A stretch of DNA of 64,000 nt from Methylotenera sp. GTDB taxonomy: Bacteria; Pseudomonadota; Gammaproteobacteria; Burkholderiales; Methylophilaceae. Position 1 is the stretch's first letter. Every line of letters starts with the position of its first letter. Shown one piece after another: positions 9,303 to 18,395 of the stretch. The stretch is taken from the NCBI RefSeq assembly GCF_030684185.1, contig NZ_JAUXOY010000014.1, forward strand, positions 684,299 to 748,298, given 5' to 3'. A program made the translations under genes and the position numbers. The notes beneath the pieces were generated by a model, which was not told where the DNA came from, made no database searches, and saw nothing but the letters and a program-made list of their open reading frames with translations.

Positions 9303-10859
9303 TCATTCTTTAAAGTGAATAATATTATTACCAGTCATTTCACTGGGTTGAGCAACCCCCATCATTTTTAACAAAGTCGGCGCTAAATCCGATAATGCAC
9401 CATCCGTTGCTAGCGTCGCATCACGCCCAATATAAATAAGCGGTACTTTGTTGGTGGTATGTTGAGTGTGTGGCTGATTGTTTTCAGTATCAAACATGGT
9501 TTCCGCATTGCCGTGATCAGCTGTGATAATGACTTCACCACCTATACTTTGCATGGCATTAACAATGCGGCCGATGCAGTTGTCTAAGGTTTCTATCGCG
9601 GCAATAGCTGCCTTTAGGCTACCGGTATGTCCCACCATATCGCCATTGGCATAATTACAAACAATTGCATTGTATTTTTTGCTTAAGATGGCCTCTTCAA
9701 GCCTGTCTGTGACTTCGAATGCGCTCATTTCAGGTTGCATGTCATAGGTTTCTACCTGAGGTGAAGGTACCAATATCCTATCTTCTCCTGCAAATACTTT
9801 TTCTTCGCCGCCGTTAAAGAAAAAGGTAACGTGCGGATATTTCTCAGTTTCGGCGATTCTTAATTGCGTCAATCCAAGTGTTGAGAGATATTCTCCAAAG
9901 GTGTTACGCACATCAACTGGTGGAAAAATTACGGTGGCTTTAGTTTCCTTTTTATCGTACATCGTCAGCGTGAAGTAGCCCGCCAGCTTAGCTACGTGGC
10001 GGCGATGAAATCCATCAAAATCTTCAGCCAATAGCGCGTGTGTCAGTTGGCGAGCCCGGTCAGAGCGGAAATTCATAAAGACTACCAAATCGCCATCTTC
10101 CAAGTGAGCAGGTACTTCACCAGATTTACGGATTGCGGTAGTTTTGACGAACTCATCGTTTTCACCACGCGCATAGGCATCATTTAAGCCTGCTATCGCA
10201 GTTTCGGCAGTAAATTCGCCGATTCCTTCAGTGAAGAGTTTGTAAGCCACTTCAACGCGAGGCCAGCGTTTGTCGCGGTCCATTCCGTAAAAACGACCGC
10301 TGATAGAGGCGATTTTACCTACGCCAAGTTCAGCACATTTCTTTTCCAGTGCTTCGATAAAAGGCGTTGCACTGATTGGCGGCGTATCCCGGCCATCTAA
10401 AAATGCATGAATATATACTTTGGTTAGTCCATGCTTGGCTGCCATTTCAATCATTGCATGGATATGATCTTGATGACTGTGTACACCGCCATTAGAAAGC
10501 AAGCCAAAAATATGCAGGGCCTTGTCCTGCTGTTTGATGTTTTTAAGTGCGGGGGAGAGTTCTGGGTGATTAAAGAACTCGCCACTCGCAATACTGTTAT
10601 TGATGCGTTCAAAATCCTGAAACACCACACGACCAGCACCGATATTGAGATGACCAACTTCGGAGTTGCCCATTTGACCATCTGGCAAACCCACGTAATG
10701 CTCAGAGGCATTGATTAGCGCATGTGGAAAGTTATCCCATAAGTTGTCCCAATTCGGTTTTTTTGCTTGCACAATAGCGTTGTCAGAGGCATCTTCGCGA
10801 TAGCCAAAGCCATCTAAAATGAGTAGGCAAACGGGGGTGGTGTTTATTGGTGTAGACAT
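9303..10859 (-). CDS. gpmI: 2,3-bisphosphoglycerate-independent phosphoglycerate mutase
   Basis: This enzyme interconverts 3- and 2-phosphoglycerate in glycolysis/gluconeogenesis using two Mn2+ ions and a phosphoserine. It shows the alkaline-phosphatase-fold metal motif LLILDGFGYRED at the N-terminus, the catalytic serine in GNSEVGHLNIGAG, and the metal ligands DGDMVGHTG-like (YANGDMVGHTG) and ITADHGNAE. At 518 residues it matches the family. An upstream in-frame start at 10910 would add 17 residues (MVTLLSHFLRRV...) not typical of the family, so I start at ATG 10859. It probably forms a transcript with envC. Confidence 0.95.
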   Translation of the reverse strand: MSTPINTTPVCLLILDGFGYREDASDNAIVQAKKPNWDNLWDNFPHALINASEHYVGLPDGQMGNSEVGHLNIGAGRVVFQDFERINNSIASGEFFNHPELSPALKNIKQQDKALHIFGLLSNGGVHSHQDHIHAMIEMAAKHGLTKVYIHAFLDGRDTPPISATPFIEALEKKCAELGVGKIASISGRFYGMDRDKRWPRVEVAYKLFTEGIGEFTAETAIAGLNDAYARGENDEFVKTTAIRKSGEVPAHLEDGDLVVFMNFRSDRARQLTHALLAEDFDGFHRRHVAKLAGYFTLTMYDKKETKATVIFPPVDVRNTFGEYLSTLGLTQLRIAETEKYPHVTFFFNGGEEKVFAGEDRILVPSPQVETYDMQPEMSAFEVTDRLEEAILSKKYNAIVCNYANGDMVGHTGSLKAAIAAIETLDNCIGRIVNAMQSIGGEVIITADHGNAETMFDTENNQPHTQHTTNKVPLIYIGRDATLATDGALSDLAPTLLKMMGVAQPSEMTGNNIIHFKE

Positions 10860-11043
10860 GATAATTCGCTCAGTTACCCTGCGTAAAAAATGTGACAGTA
10901 ATGTCACCATTTTAGCTCATTTACACGTAAAATCCGCTTATAAATGTGAGTAAAAATTTGTGTATGAAATAACTATTCAGCTAGTGTTGAATTTGGACAG
11001 GCATGACGCCATGTTCAATAGATAAATATTTGAGAGGAAGTAC

Positions 11044-11553
11044 GTGGAATTTATTAAAAGTAATATCTGGTTAATCGGGTTGGCAATAGGTTCAGGCTTT
11101 ATGTTGTTGTTGCCCTATTTTAAAAAGAGCGCAGGCGGTGTGCCAAACTTAAGCCCAACAGAAGCCGTTACGCTGATTAACCGCTCTAATGCTTTTGTGC
11201 TGGATGTGCGTGATGACGCGGAGTTTGCAAGTGGCCATATCGCGGATGCAACGCATATTCCGGTTGGCAGCTTGGCAACACGGCTTGGCGAACTTAAAAA
11301 ATATCAAAATAAAACAATTTTGGTCAATTGCCAGCGCGGTATGCGTTCAGCCAAGGCGTGCGATATTTTACGTAAAGCTGAGTTTACGCAGTTGCATAAT
11401 TTGCAAGGTGGCTTAAATGCATGGGTAGAAGCTAAATTGCCTGTTGTGAGCAAAACAGCGGCAAGTAAAGCTGGGGTAGCCAAAACTACCGCCAAGAAAA
11501 GCGTTGGCAGTAAAAAGGCTGCCAATGATGATGCAGAAAATGAGGTAAGTTAA
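11044..11553 (+). CDS. Membrane-anchored rhodanese-like sulfurtransferase
   Basis: A single N-terminal membrane segment (about 8-25) is followed by a rhodanese domain (about 38-115) with the active-site Cys96 in the loop CQRGMRSA and the usual GHIADATHIP motif. The C-terminus (about 120-169) is a disordered Lys/Ala-rich tail. It should transfer sulfane sulfur at the inner membrane; the acceptor is unknown. It is the first gene of the conserved rhodanese-grxC-secB-gpsA cluster, and its stop overlaps the grxC start by one base. It is divergent from gpmI. Confidence 0.88.
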   Translation: MEFIKSNIWLIGLAIGSGFMLLLPYFKKSAGGVPNLSPTEAVTLINRSNAFVLDVRDDAEFASGHIADATHIPVGSLATRLGELKKYQNKTILVNCQRGMRSAKACDILRKAEFTQLHNLQGGLNAWVEAKLPVVSKTAASKAGVAKTTAKKSVGSKKAANDDAENEVS

Positions 11554-11810
11554 TGCCTAAAGTTACCATGTATTCCAGCGCGGTATGCCCTTATTGCATC
11601 AATGCCGAACGTTTGCTAACCAGCAAAGGCGTTACTGAAATCAACAAAATCCGTATCGATTTGCAACCAGAGTTGCGCGAAGAAATGGTGAAGAGAACTG
11701 GTCGTCGTACGGTGCCGCAAATTTATATTGATGAGCGCCACATAGGCGGCTTTGATGATTTGCGCGCACTTGATATGGCTGGTGGACTAGATCCACTTCT
11801 CGCTAAGTAA
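11553..11810 (+). CDS. grxC: Glutaredoxin 3
   Basis: An 85-residue glutaredoxin with the dithiol site CPYC (Cys12, Cys15), the cis-proline segment RTVPQIYID and the glutathione-binding GGFDDL. It reduces disulfides and mixed disulfides in the cytosol using glutathione. The ATG overlaps the stop of the preceding rhodanese gene (TAATG), indicating coupled translation. The length matches E. coli Grx3 (83). Confidence 0.95.
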   Translation: MPKVTMYSSAVCPYCINAERLLTSKGVTEINKIRIDLQPELREEMVKRTGRRTVPQIYIDERHIGGFDDLRALDMAGGLDPLLAK

Positions 11811-11906
11811 AGATTAGCTGGCTAATCTCTGTTAAAATAGCGCCTTATTTAAAGTAGCAACTTATTCAATTAACCTTTTATTTAATTAGAAACTAAAGAA
11901 AACATC

Positions 11907-12386
11907 ATGGCTCAAGAAGATAACGCAGTACAAGAACAAGCACAACCTGGCTTCAGTATTGAAAAAATCTATATTAAAGACGCATCATTAGAAATCCCTA
12001 ATGCGCCACAAATCTTTACTGATCGTACACAACCGCAAGTAAGTATTGAGTTAGGTAATTTTGCGCAAGCGCTTGAAGCTGGTGTATTTGAGGTGGCAAT
12101 TAAAGTGACCGTCACTTCAAAAATTGAAGATAAAACCGTATTTTTGGTTGAGGTGACACAAGCTGGTATTTTCCAAATCCGCAATGTGCCAGAAGAAAAT
12201 CTGGATATGATTATAGGTATTACCTGCCCCAATATTCTGTTTCCTTACGCACGTGAAGCGGTTTCAGATTTAGTGGTACGCGCTGGTTTTATGCCAGTGT
12301 TGTTAAACCCAATCAATTTTGAAGCATTATTTGCACAACAAAAACAACAGCAAGCAGAAGCTGCTGAAGCCGCAGCTAAACACTAG
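11907..12386 (+). CDS. secB: Protein-export chaperone SecB
   Basis: SecB is a tetrameric cytosolic chaperone that keeps preproteins unfolded and delivers them to SecA. The protein matches across its 159 residues: FSIEKIYIKDASLEIPNAP at the N-terminus, the conserved IGITCPNILFPYAREAVSDLVVRAGFMPVLLNPINF stretch, and a Gln/Ala-rich tail. It lies 96 bases after grxC; a small perfect hairpin (AGATTAGC / GCTAATCT, about 11812-11829) sits in that gap. Confidence 0.97.
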   Translation: MAQEDNAVQEQAQPGFSIEKIYIKDASLEIPNAPQIFTDRTQPQVSIELGNFAQALEAGVFEVAIKVTVTSKIEDKTVFLVEVTQAGIFQIRNVPEENLDMIIGITCPNILFPYAREAVSDLVVRAGFMPVLLNPINFEALFAQQKQQQAEAAEAAAKH

Positions 12387-12440
12387 TTTTTAAGTGCTGG
12401 TATTTAATGAGCAATTGTTTTTAATGATTAGAGAGCCTCA

Positions 12441-12899
12441 ATGATTAAGAGTGGCGGAAAGCTTCTTGTTGCTCTCTATCTTTTAGCACTGACGCCAGTT
12501 GCAGCATTCGCGCTAGATTTTCGTTCAGTGTCCGTGCCAAAAGCTGTGCTTTATGATGCGCCTTCTAATGCCGCAAAAAAAGTATTGCTGCTCAGTCAAA
12601 ATTATCCTGTTGAAGTCGTTGTTAACTTAGGCGATTGGCTTAAAGTACGCGATGCACAAGGCGGTCTCAATTGGGTTGAAGCAAGGCAGTTGTCGAATAA
12701 AAATTTCGTGATGGTGACTGCTAATAGCGCCGAAATCAGACAAGGTGCGGCTGTGTCTTCAAGTTTAGTTGCGACTGTTGAAAAAGATGTGGTGTTAGAA
12801 GTTGCAGATGTAAAGCTGAACAATGGTTGGCTTAAAGTCAAGCATCGCGATGGTGCAGCGGGCTATATTTTAATATCATCCACCTGGGGATTTAATTGA
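12441..12899 (+). CDS. Exported SH3 domain protein
   Basis: The 152-residue protein has a signal peptide (about 1-24) followed by two bacterial SH3 (SH3b/DUF1058-like) modules, about 27-85 and 90-150, each with a 'VxLYDAPS/AEIRQGA ... GDWLKVRDAQGGLNWV / NGWLKVKHRDGAAGYI' pattern. Such periplasmic SH3b proteins usually bind cell-wall peptides. It sits between secB and gpsA, the position where betaproteobacteria often carry this gene. Function beyond likely envelope binding is unknown. Confidence 0.75.
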   Translation: MIKSGGKLLVALYLLALTPVAAFALDFRSVSVPKAVLYDAPSNAAKKVLLLSQNYPVEVVVNLGDWLKVRDAQGGLNWVEARQLSNKNFVMVTANSAEIRQGAAVSSSLVATVEKDVVLEVADVKLNNGWLKVKHRDGAAGYILISSTWGFN

Positions 12900-12917
12900 A
12901 TGGCGGCTTTTAATTGA

Positions 12918-13952
12918 ATGGCTGAAGCTACAAACCTTAAACTTAGCGGCTCTAAAATAGCCGTTCTTGGAGCAGGTGCTTGGGGTACGGCGCTTGCCAT
13001 GAATATTAGCCAACGCCATCAAGTGTCGCTATGGGCACGCAACGCAGGGCATGTTTCAGGCATGCGTAAGGCGCGAGCCAACCCAATGTACTTGGGTGAT
13101 TTTAAATTTAACGACCAACTGCAAGTTGAAGATGATTTGCAAACTGCACTCAATGGCGCGGATTTAATCCTTTCAGTAGTTCCGACTGCAGGCTTTAGAG
13201 CTATCCTCAAAGACATCAAAGCGCTAGGTTGCAAACTGCCCATCATTTGGGCGCATAAAGGTTTGGAGCCGCTAACTGCAAAATTACCTTATGAAGTTGC
13301 TTTAGAGGAATTAGGCGACCCAAAAGTCACAGGACAGCACTGGGGCGCGCTGTCGGGCCCCAGTTTTGCGGCCGAACTCGTGCGAGGATTGCCGACTGCC
13401 GTTACATTAGCCGCAAATGATGAAAGTTTTGCAAGTGAAGCGGCCTTGCTCATACATGGTGCAAACTTGCGCGTATATCACACTACGGATGTGATTGGTG
13501 TTTCAGTCGGTGGCGCGGTTAAAAATGTAATGGCGATAGCCGCAGGCATTAGTGATGGTATGGGTTTTGGCAATAATGCCCGTGCTGCATTAATCACCCG
13601 TGGTTTAGCTGAAATGACGCGTTTTGGCCTAGCATTAGGCGCTTCAACAGAAACCTTTATGGGTTTAGCAGGTGCGGGTGATTTAATTTTAACCTGCACA
13701 GGCCAATACTCCAGAAATAGAGAAGTCGGTTTGCAGTTGGCCAGCGGCAAGTCATTAGCGGATATCCTGCAAGGTTTAGGCCATGTGGCTGAAGGAGTGA
13801 ACACTGCCCGTGAAGTGATGCGCCGCGCCAATACCATAGGCGTAGATATGCCGATTACTTACGAAGTCAATCAGGCACTATCAAATGGTAAAAGTGCTAA
13901 AGACGCGGTGAATGACTTATTAGGGCGTGAACAAAAACCAGAGGCATTGTAG
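12918..13952 (+). CDS. gpsA: Glycerol-3-phosphate dehydrogenase [NAD(P)+]
   Basis: GpsA reduces dihydroxyacetone phosphate to sn-glycerol 3-phosphate, the backbone for phospholipids. The N-terminal Rossmann motif is GAGAWGTALA, and catalytic Lys lies in GGAVKNVMAI with the C-terminal helical domain following. It is 344 residues, near the usual 335-340. An upstream repeat of the sequence TTTAATTGAATGGC (12890-12922) gives an earlier ATG at 12900 that is out of frame. The stop codon TAG is part of a small GTAGTAG hairpin. Confidence 0.96.
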   Translation: MAEATNLKLSGSKIAVLGAGAWGTALAMNISQRHQVSLWARNAGHVSGMRKARANPMYLGDFKFNDQLQVEDDLQTALNGADLILSVVPTAGFRAILKDIKALGCKLPIIWAHKGLEPLTAKLPYEVALEELGDPKVTGQHWGALSGPSFAAELVRGLPTAVTLAANDESFASEAALLIHGANLRVYHTTDVIGVSVGGAVKNVMAIAAGISDGMGFGNNARAALITRGLAEMTRFGLALGASTETFMGLAGAGDLILTCTGQYSRNREVGLQLASGKSLADILQGLGHVAEGVNTAREVMRRANTIGVDMPITYEVNQALSNGKSAKDAVNDLLGREQKPEAL

Positions 13953-13969
13953 TAGCGGTCATCGACCGC
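13949..13969. repeat. Small GTAG-headed hairpin at the gpsA stop
   Basis: GTAGTAGCGGTC followed by ATC and GACCGC forms a 6-bp hairpin (13955-13960 / 13964-13969). The head GTAG includes the gpsA stop codon TAG (13950-13952). A similar hairpin with the same GTAGTAGCG start lies at the 3' end of rsmA (32949-32973). Confidence 0.55.
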
Positions 13970-13987
13970 AATACAAAAACTGCACCA

Positions 13988-14452
13988 CTACACGCCGCCC
14001 TCAAACCCAATCTGCCGCCAAGCTTCATACAACAATACCGCAGCGGAGTTGGATAAATTCAAGCTGCGGCTGTCAGGTAACATAGGTAAACGTACGCGAT
14101 GTTCTGCTGTGAACTCGTTGCGAATTTCTTCAGGCAAGCCGCGCGTTTCTGGACCAAATACAAATACATCACCCGCTTTAAATTGAATATCGCTATGCCG
14201 AGTACTGCCTTTGGTGGTGATTGCGAACATGCGTTTGCCAGCAAGGGCCGCTTTGCAGGCTTGCCAATTTTCATGTACTTGCAAGGTGGAGTATTCGTGG
14301 TAATCTAACCCTGCACGTTTAAGCTGCTTGTCGTCCAAGCTAAAACCCAAAGGCTTTACCAAGTGTAAAGCTGCACCAGTATTGGCACATAGGCGAATGA
14401 TATTGCCTGTGTTTGGCGGAATTTCAGGTTCGAATAAAACGATTGTAAACAT
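13988..14452 (-). CDS. trmL: tRNA (cytidine/uridine(34)-2'-O)-methyltransferase TrmL
   Basis: TrmL is a SPOUT methyltransferase that 2'-O-methylates the wobble base of tRNA-Leu isoacceptors with SAM. Family signatures are [25 protein letters not shown] at the start, the knot segments [11 protein letters not shown] and [23 protein letters not shown]. The start at ATG 14452 gives 154 residues (E. coli 157). A TTG at 14488 would add 12 residues and overlap comF, and is less likely. It is co-directional with comF upstream (13-base gap). Confidence 0.92.
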   Translation of the reverse strand: MFTIVLFEPEIPPNTGNIIRLCANTGAALHLVKPLGFSLDDKQLKRAGLDYHEYSTLQVHENWQACKAALAGKRMFAITTKGSTRHSDIQFKAGDVFVFGPETRGLPEEIRNEFTAEHRVRLPMLPDSRSLNLSNSAAVLLYEAWRQIGFEGGV

Positions 14453-14465
14453 ATTTTCAGATAGA

Positions 14466-15188
14466 TTATTTGGGAAGGGTTCTTGCAATTACCCAGCATT
14501 CTACATGGGTAGCCCCTGCTTGTTTTAATGTTTTGGCTAACTCATTCAAACTTGCGCCTGTGGTCATTACGTCGTCTACAATGGCGATGCACTTATCTTT
14601 AAAATGACCTGTTAAATTCTCACTGACTTTGAATACGCCTTTAATGTTTTTTACACGTTCTTTTAAAGGCAGGCTGGCTTGTGGAGGCGTGAGTTTTTGC
14701 CGTTGCGCTGATTTGTAGTCTAGCTTTTCAGCATGATTTTCAACTAAAATTTTTGCAATTTCCAATGCCTGATTAAAGCCGCGCTCTTTTAGGCGCGTGG
14801 GATGCATGGGCATGGGGATGACTAAATCTACAGTTTCTAAATTAGTTTTTTTACCCAGTAATTGCCCAAAAATGTGGCTTAGATTGAGCATGCTGCCATA
14901 CTTATAGCGCTGCATCATGGCGTCTACAGGGAAGTCATAAGTAAATAAGCTATGGGTGGCATCAAAATGCGGCTGGGTGTTTAGGCAGCTGCCACAGACC
15001 AGGCCATTAGAGAGCAGGCCACATTGCGGGCATTGTGGTGCAGTGTGCCAAGGTAAGTCATTTAAGCAGCCATTGCACAAGCCGTGCTCGCCGCCATCCT
15101 GTGCGCTGCATAATAAACAACGTTGCTTTAATAAGCTATTAAACAGCAGATGATTAAATTTTAAGCTAATGTTCAAAGTTTGCGCCAC
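14466..15188 (-). CDS. comF: ComF family phosphoribosyltransferase-like protein
   Basis: The N-terminus has a zinc-ribbon-like set of CxxC pairs (CLLC, CNGC, CPQCG, CGSC at about 23-72). The C-terminal half is a phosphoribosyltransferase fold with the PRPP loop [18 protein letters not shown] (about 195-212). ComF proteins are needed for DNA uptake in naturally competent bacteria, likely in handling the incoming single strand; the enzymatic reaction is unproven. 240 residues is typical. It is divergent from the biotin operon; the start region overlaps the bioB promoter. The type IV pilus genes in this window are compatible with competence, but that is inference. Confidence 0.88.
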   Translation of the reverse strand: MAQTLNISLKFNHLLFNSLLKQRCLLCSAQDGGEHGLCNGCLNDLPWHTAPQCPQCGLLSNGLVCGSCLNTQPHFDATHSLFTYDFPVDAMMQRYKYGSMLNLSHIFGQLLGKKTNLETVDLVIPMPMHPTRLKERGFNQALEIAKILVENHAEKLDYKSAQRQKLTPPQASLPLKERVKNIKGVFKVSENLTGHFKDKCIAIVDDVMTTGASLNELAKTLKQAGATHVECWVIARTLPK

Positions 15189-15209
15189 TTTTCATTGACA
15201 AGGTATAAT
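15180..15209 (+). promoter_or_regulatory. Putative promoter of the biotin operon
   Basis: A perfect -10 TATAAT lies at 15204-15209, with a weak -35 TTGCGC (15180-15185) at 18-base spacing. It falls 37 bases before bioB and just ahead of the comF start on the other strand. No BirA-like palindrome was recognised. Confidence 0.45.
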
Positions 15210-15245
15210 GTTCATATAAATCAAGCTACTAAAAAGGAACTGCAA

Positions 15246-16286
15246 ATGATTGAATCTGCAATTGGGTTGTTAAACAAAGCTTCAAATTCAGAAGCGATTA
15301 TTGATACAAGTAACATGATGGCTGGTTTAGCTAAGTCATGTGATGCTAATACTGTTAACCGTTGGAGCGTTGCCAATATTGTCGCATTATTTGAGCTGCC
15401 TTTCAGCGATTTAATGTATCAGGCGCAAACTGTGCATCGTGCAAATTTTGACCCGAACGCAGTGCAAGTGAGTACGCTGTTATCGATTAAAACTGGCGGT
15501 TGTTCAGAGGATTGCGGCTATTGCCCACAAGCTGCACGTTACCACACAGAGGTGGAAAATGAGCCTTTAATGAAGCTCGAAGATGTCGTCGCTGCTGCGC
15601 AGGAAGCTAAAGATAATGGTGCCAGTCGTTTCTGTATGGGCGCTGCATGGCGTGGTCCTAAACAGCGAGATTTAGAGCCTGTGTTGAAAATGATTGCCGA
15701 AGTAAAAGCAATGGGCTTAGAAACATGTGCAACCTTAGGTATGCTGAAAGACGGTCAAGCCGAGCAATTAAAAGAAGCGGGTTTGGATTATTACAACCAC
15801 AACTTGGATACCGCGCCAGAATTTTACGGTGATGTGATTACCACGCGTACTTATCAAGACCGATTAGATACGTTGGAACGTGTGCGTAGTCAGGATATTC
15901 ATGTATGTAGCGGCGGCATTATTGGTATGGGCGAATCGCGCAATCAGCGTGCTGGCTTGTTAGCGCAATTGGCGAATATGGAACGCCCGCCTGAAAGTGT
16001 GCCAATCAATCTGCTGACGCAGGTCGAAGGTACGCCATTGCATGGTACAGAAGAGTTGGATCCGCTTGAATTTGTGCGTACTATTGCGGCAGCGCGCATC
16101 ACGATGCCAAATAGCTTTGTGCGTTTGTCGGCAGGGCGCCAAAGCATGAGCGAAGGCATACAAGCCATGTGCTTTTTAGCTGGTGCGAATAGTATTTTTT
16201 ATGGGGAGAAATTACTGACAACAGCTAATCCTGAAGCTTCTACCGATAAAAAATTATTTGAAAAATTAGGTATTAATAAAATATAA
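15246..16286 (+). CDS. bioB: Biotin synthase
   Basis: BioB is a radical-SAM enzyme that inserts sulfur into dethiobiotin, the last biotin step. The radical-SAM cluster motif CxxxCxxC is Cys86, Cys90, Cys93 in [12 protein letters not shown]. The [2Fe-2S] ligands (CMGAAWR, CATLG, DVHVCSG-like) are present. I start at ATG 15246 because AAAAAGGAA precedes it and it matches the family; an upstream in-frame start at 15180 lies inside the promoter. It gives 346 residues. It is the first gene of bioBFHCD. Confidence 0.96.
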   Translation: MIESAIGLLNKASNSEAIIDTSNMMAGLAKSCDANTVNRWSVANIVALFELPFSDLMYQAQTVHRANFDPNAVQVSTLLSIKTGGCSEDCGYCPQAARYHTEVENEPLMKLEDVVAAAQEAKDNGASRFCMGAAWRGPKQRDLEPVLKMIAEVKAMGLETCATLGMLKDGQAEQLKEAGLDYYNHNLDTAPEFYGDVITTRTYQDRLDTLERVRSQDIHVCSGGIIGMGESRNQRAGLLAQLANMERPPESVPINLLTQVEGTPLHGTEELDPLEFVRTIAAARITMPNSFVRLSAGRQSMSEGIQAMCFLAGANSIFYGEKLLTTANPEASTDKKLFEKLGINKI

Positions 16287-16287
16287 C

Positions 16288-17445
16288 ATGCTGGCTTCCT
16301 TACAACTCGCGTTAGATAAGCGCAAAGACGAAGGATTGTTGCGGCAAAGGCGATTGTTAGATTCACCTCAGGCTGAACATATCGTTGCAAACAACCAACC
16401 TTATCTCTCGTTTTGCAGTAATGATTATTTAGGTTTAGCCAATCATCCCAAGTTGATTGCCGCTATGCAGAAAGCGGCTGGCGATTCTGGTGTGGGCAGT
16501 GGCGCATCCAATTTGATTACGGGGCATCATCGCTACCACGATGATTTAGAGAAGCAACTGGCGAAATTTGTGGGGCTGCCAGCGGCTTTACTGTTTTCTA
16601 CAGGCTATATGGCCAATATTGGTGTGTTGGGGGCGTTGGTAGGGCGCGGTGATGCTATTTTTGCAGATAAATTGAACCATGCTTGTTTAAATGACGGGGG
16701 TTATTATTCACTGGCAGAATTTAACCGCTTTGCGCATAACGATGTAGCTGCCCTTGAAATCTTGCTCAAAGCCAGTGCCGCTAAGCACAAATTGATAGCC
16801 GTAGATGCAGTATTTAGTATGGATGGCGACATTGCACCGTTAGCTGAATATCTTGCACTATGCGAAAAATATGACGCCTACCTTTATGTGGATGATGCAC
16901 ATGGCTTTGGTGTGCTAGGTAAGCATGGCGAAGGTTTGTTAAATCATCTCAACTTGCAGTCACCACGCATTATTATGATGGCGACTCTAGGTAAAGCCGC
17001 CGGTGTGGCAGGCGCATTTGTGGCAGGCGAAAAAGTGGTGATTGATTATTTGATACAAACTGCAAAAAGTTATGTGTATTCAACACCCGCGCCACCAGCG
17101 CTTTCTGCAACCTTATCTGCGTCAGTCAGTTTGATTGAGCAGGGCGATGACTTACGTGCGCATTTACGTAGCTTGATTTCCTATTTCAAAGACAATTTAA
17201 ATTGCAAAAAATGGCAGTTAATGCCGTCAGAAACCTCTGTACAACCTTTGCTAGTGGGTGACAATCTAGAAGCACTGGCATTAAGTGAATATTTACAAAC
17301 GCGCGGTATCTTGGTGCCAGCTATACGGCCGCCAACTGTGCCTGTAGGAACAGCTAGACTACGTATTTCAATATCTGCCGCACATTCATTAGACGATATT
17401 AAAAATCTCATCACAGCGATACATCAAGCCGAGCTAGCATTATGA
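16288..17445 (+). CDS. bioF: 8-amino-7-oxononanoate synthase
   Basis: BioF is the PLP enzyme that joins pimeloyl-ACP and L-alanine. The PLP lysine is Lys236 in MATLGKAAGVAG, the aspartate pocket is VDDAHGFG, and the substrate-binding GSGASNLITG matches the alpha-oxoamine synthase family. It follows bioB by one base and overlaps bioH by four (ATGA), showing tight operon coupling. 385 residues is the usual length. Confidence 0.96.
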   Translation: MLASLQLALDKRKDEGLLRQRRLLDSPQAEHIVANNQPYLSFCSNDYLGLANHPKLIAAMQKAAGDSGVGSGASNLITGHHRYHDDLEKQLAKFVGLPAALLFSTGYMANIGVLGALVGRGDAIFADKLNHACLNDGGYYSLAEFNRFAHNDVAALEILLKASAAKHKLIAVDAVFSMDGDIAPLAEYLALCEKYDAYLYVDDAHGFGVLGKHGEGLLNHLNLQSPRIIMMATLGKAAGVAGAFVAGEKVVIDYLIQTAKSYVYSTPAPPALSATLSASVSLIEQGDDLRAHLRSLISYFKDNLNCKKWQLMPSETSVQPLLVGDNLEALALSEYLQTRGILVPAIRPPTVPVGTARLRISISAAHSLDDIKNLITAIHQAELAL

Positions 17446-18242
17446 ATATCATTCCAGCCAATATTCATATTGAAACTACAGGAAACGGCCCTAATCTAGT
17501 GCTGCTGCATGGCTGGGGCATGAGCGGTGCGGTGTGGCAGCCAATTATAAAAAGTCTCAGTAAAATATTTTCTCTACATATTGTAGACATACCTGGTATG
17601 GGTTTAAGCCGTCCGACAGAGCCGTATCACCTTCATATCATTGCAGAAAAAGTTGCTGAGATGCTGCCTGCACACGCTGACATTGTCGGCTGGTCTTGGG
17701 GTGGACAAGTTGCTATGCGTATCGCAATAGATCAGCCCGATGCGGTTCGTCGGCTGGTTTTAGTCGGATCAACACCTTGCTTTGTCAATAAAGAAAACTT
17801 TATGACTCAACAAGAGTGGAGCTCTGGTATCGCGCCTGATGTTTTTAGGCGGTTCGCTGAAAGTATGGATACGGATTATCACAAAACGTTAACGCAGTTC
17901 TTAACGCTGCAATGCATGGGTGATAAGAGTGCAAGAATGACAGTAAGACTGCTACGCAAAAAACTTGAAGAGCGGCCAGCGCCGACGACACAAACCTTGC
18001 AAAAAGCACTGAATATATTGTTGGAAACTGACTTACGTTCAGAGGTGGAACGATTAAGAAAACCGACTTTACTCATTCATGGTGACCGAGATACGCTAGC
18101 GCCGGTGCAGGCTGCGCACTGGATGATGCAAAACCTGCCGGTAGGTTTTTTACGCGTAATGGCTGGCGCTTCGCACGCCCCCTTCTTGTCGCATCAAGAA
18201 CAGTTTGTAGACGCTCTGATTCAGTTTTTGGAACCCATATAA
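17442..18242 (+). CDS. bioH: Pimeloyl-ACP methyl ester carboxylesterase
   Basis: An alpha/beta-hydrolase with nucleophile Ser85 in GWSWGG, an Asp in LIHGDRDTLAP and a His in GASHAPFLSH. BioH removes the methyl group placed by BioC, releasing pimeloyl-ACP for BioF. Placement between bioF and bioC supports BioH rather than another esterase. Its ATG overlaps the bioF stop. A palindrome-armed repeat begins six bases after its stop. Confidence 0.93.
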   Translation: MNIIPANIHIETTGNGPNLVLLHGWGMSGAVWQPIIKSLSKIFSLHIVDIPGMGLSRPTEPYHLHIIAEKVAEMLPAHADIVGWSWGGQVAMRIAIDQPDAVRRLVLVGSTPCFVNKENFMTQQEWSSGIAPDVFRRFAESMDTDYHKTLTQFLTLQCMGDKSARMTVRLLRKKLEERPAPTTQTLQKALNILLETDLRSEVERLRKPTLLIHGDRDTLAPVQAAHWMMQNLPVGFLRVMAGASHAPFLSHQEQFVDALIQFLEPI

Positions 18243-18247
18243 TCATT

Positions 18248-18394
18248 ATGAGGCCTTTGCAAAAGTATTTATTGCGGCAAATTACTGCGTTGCGCGGTAC
18301 TCGCAACCTCGCTGTACACCGCGTACTATCTCGGTTTCTGTGTTCCGTGCGCCTTGTACTTTATCCACACTAAACACTTTTGCAAAGGTCTCAT
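18248..18394. repeat. 147-bp element with 19-bp inverted arms, in the bio operon
   Basis: The arms are ATGAGGCCTTTGCAAAAGT (18248-18266) and its inverted copy (18376-18394), 18 of 19 positions matching. The core carries ATTACTGCGTTG, GCGGTACT and TGCGCCTTGT, motifs also found in the element at 54821-54924, which has unrelated arms. It lies between bioH and bioC; the right arm contains the AAAGG that likely serves as bioC's Shine-Dalgarno. No open reading frame with a recognisable product lies inside. Confidence 0.75.
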
Positions 18395-18395
18395 C

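Noticed and set aside
10431..10718. Antisense frames within gpmI
   Set aside because: Shadows of a conserved gene; no ribosome sites or family features.
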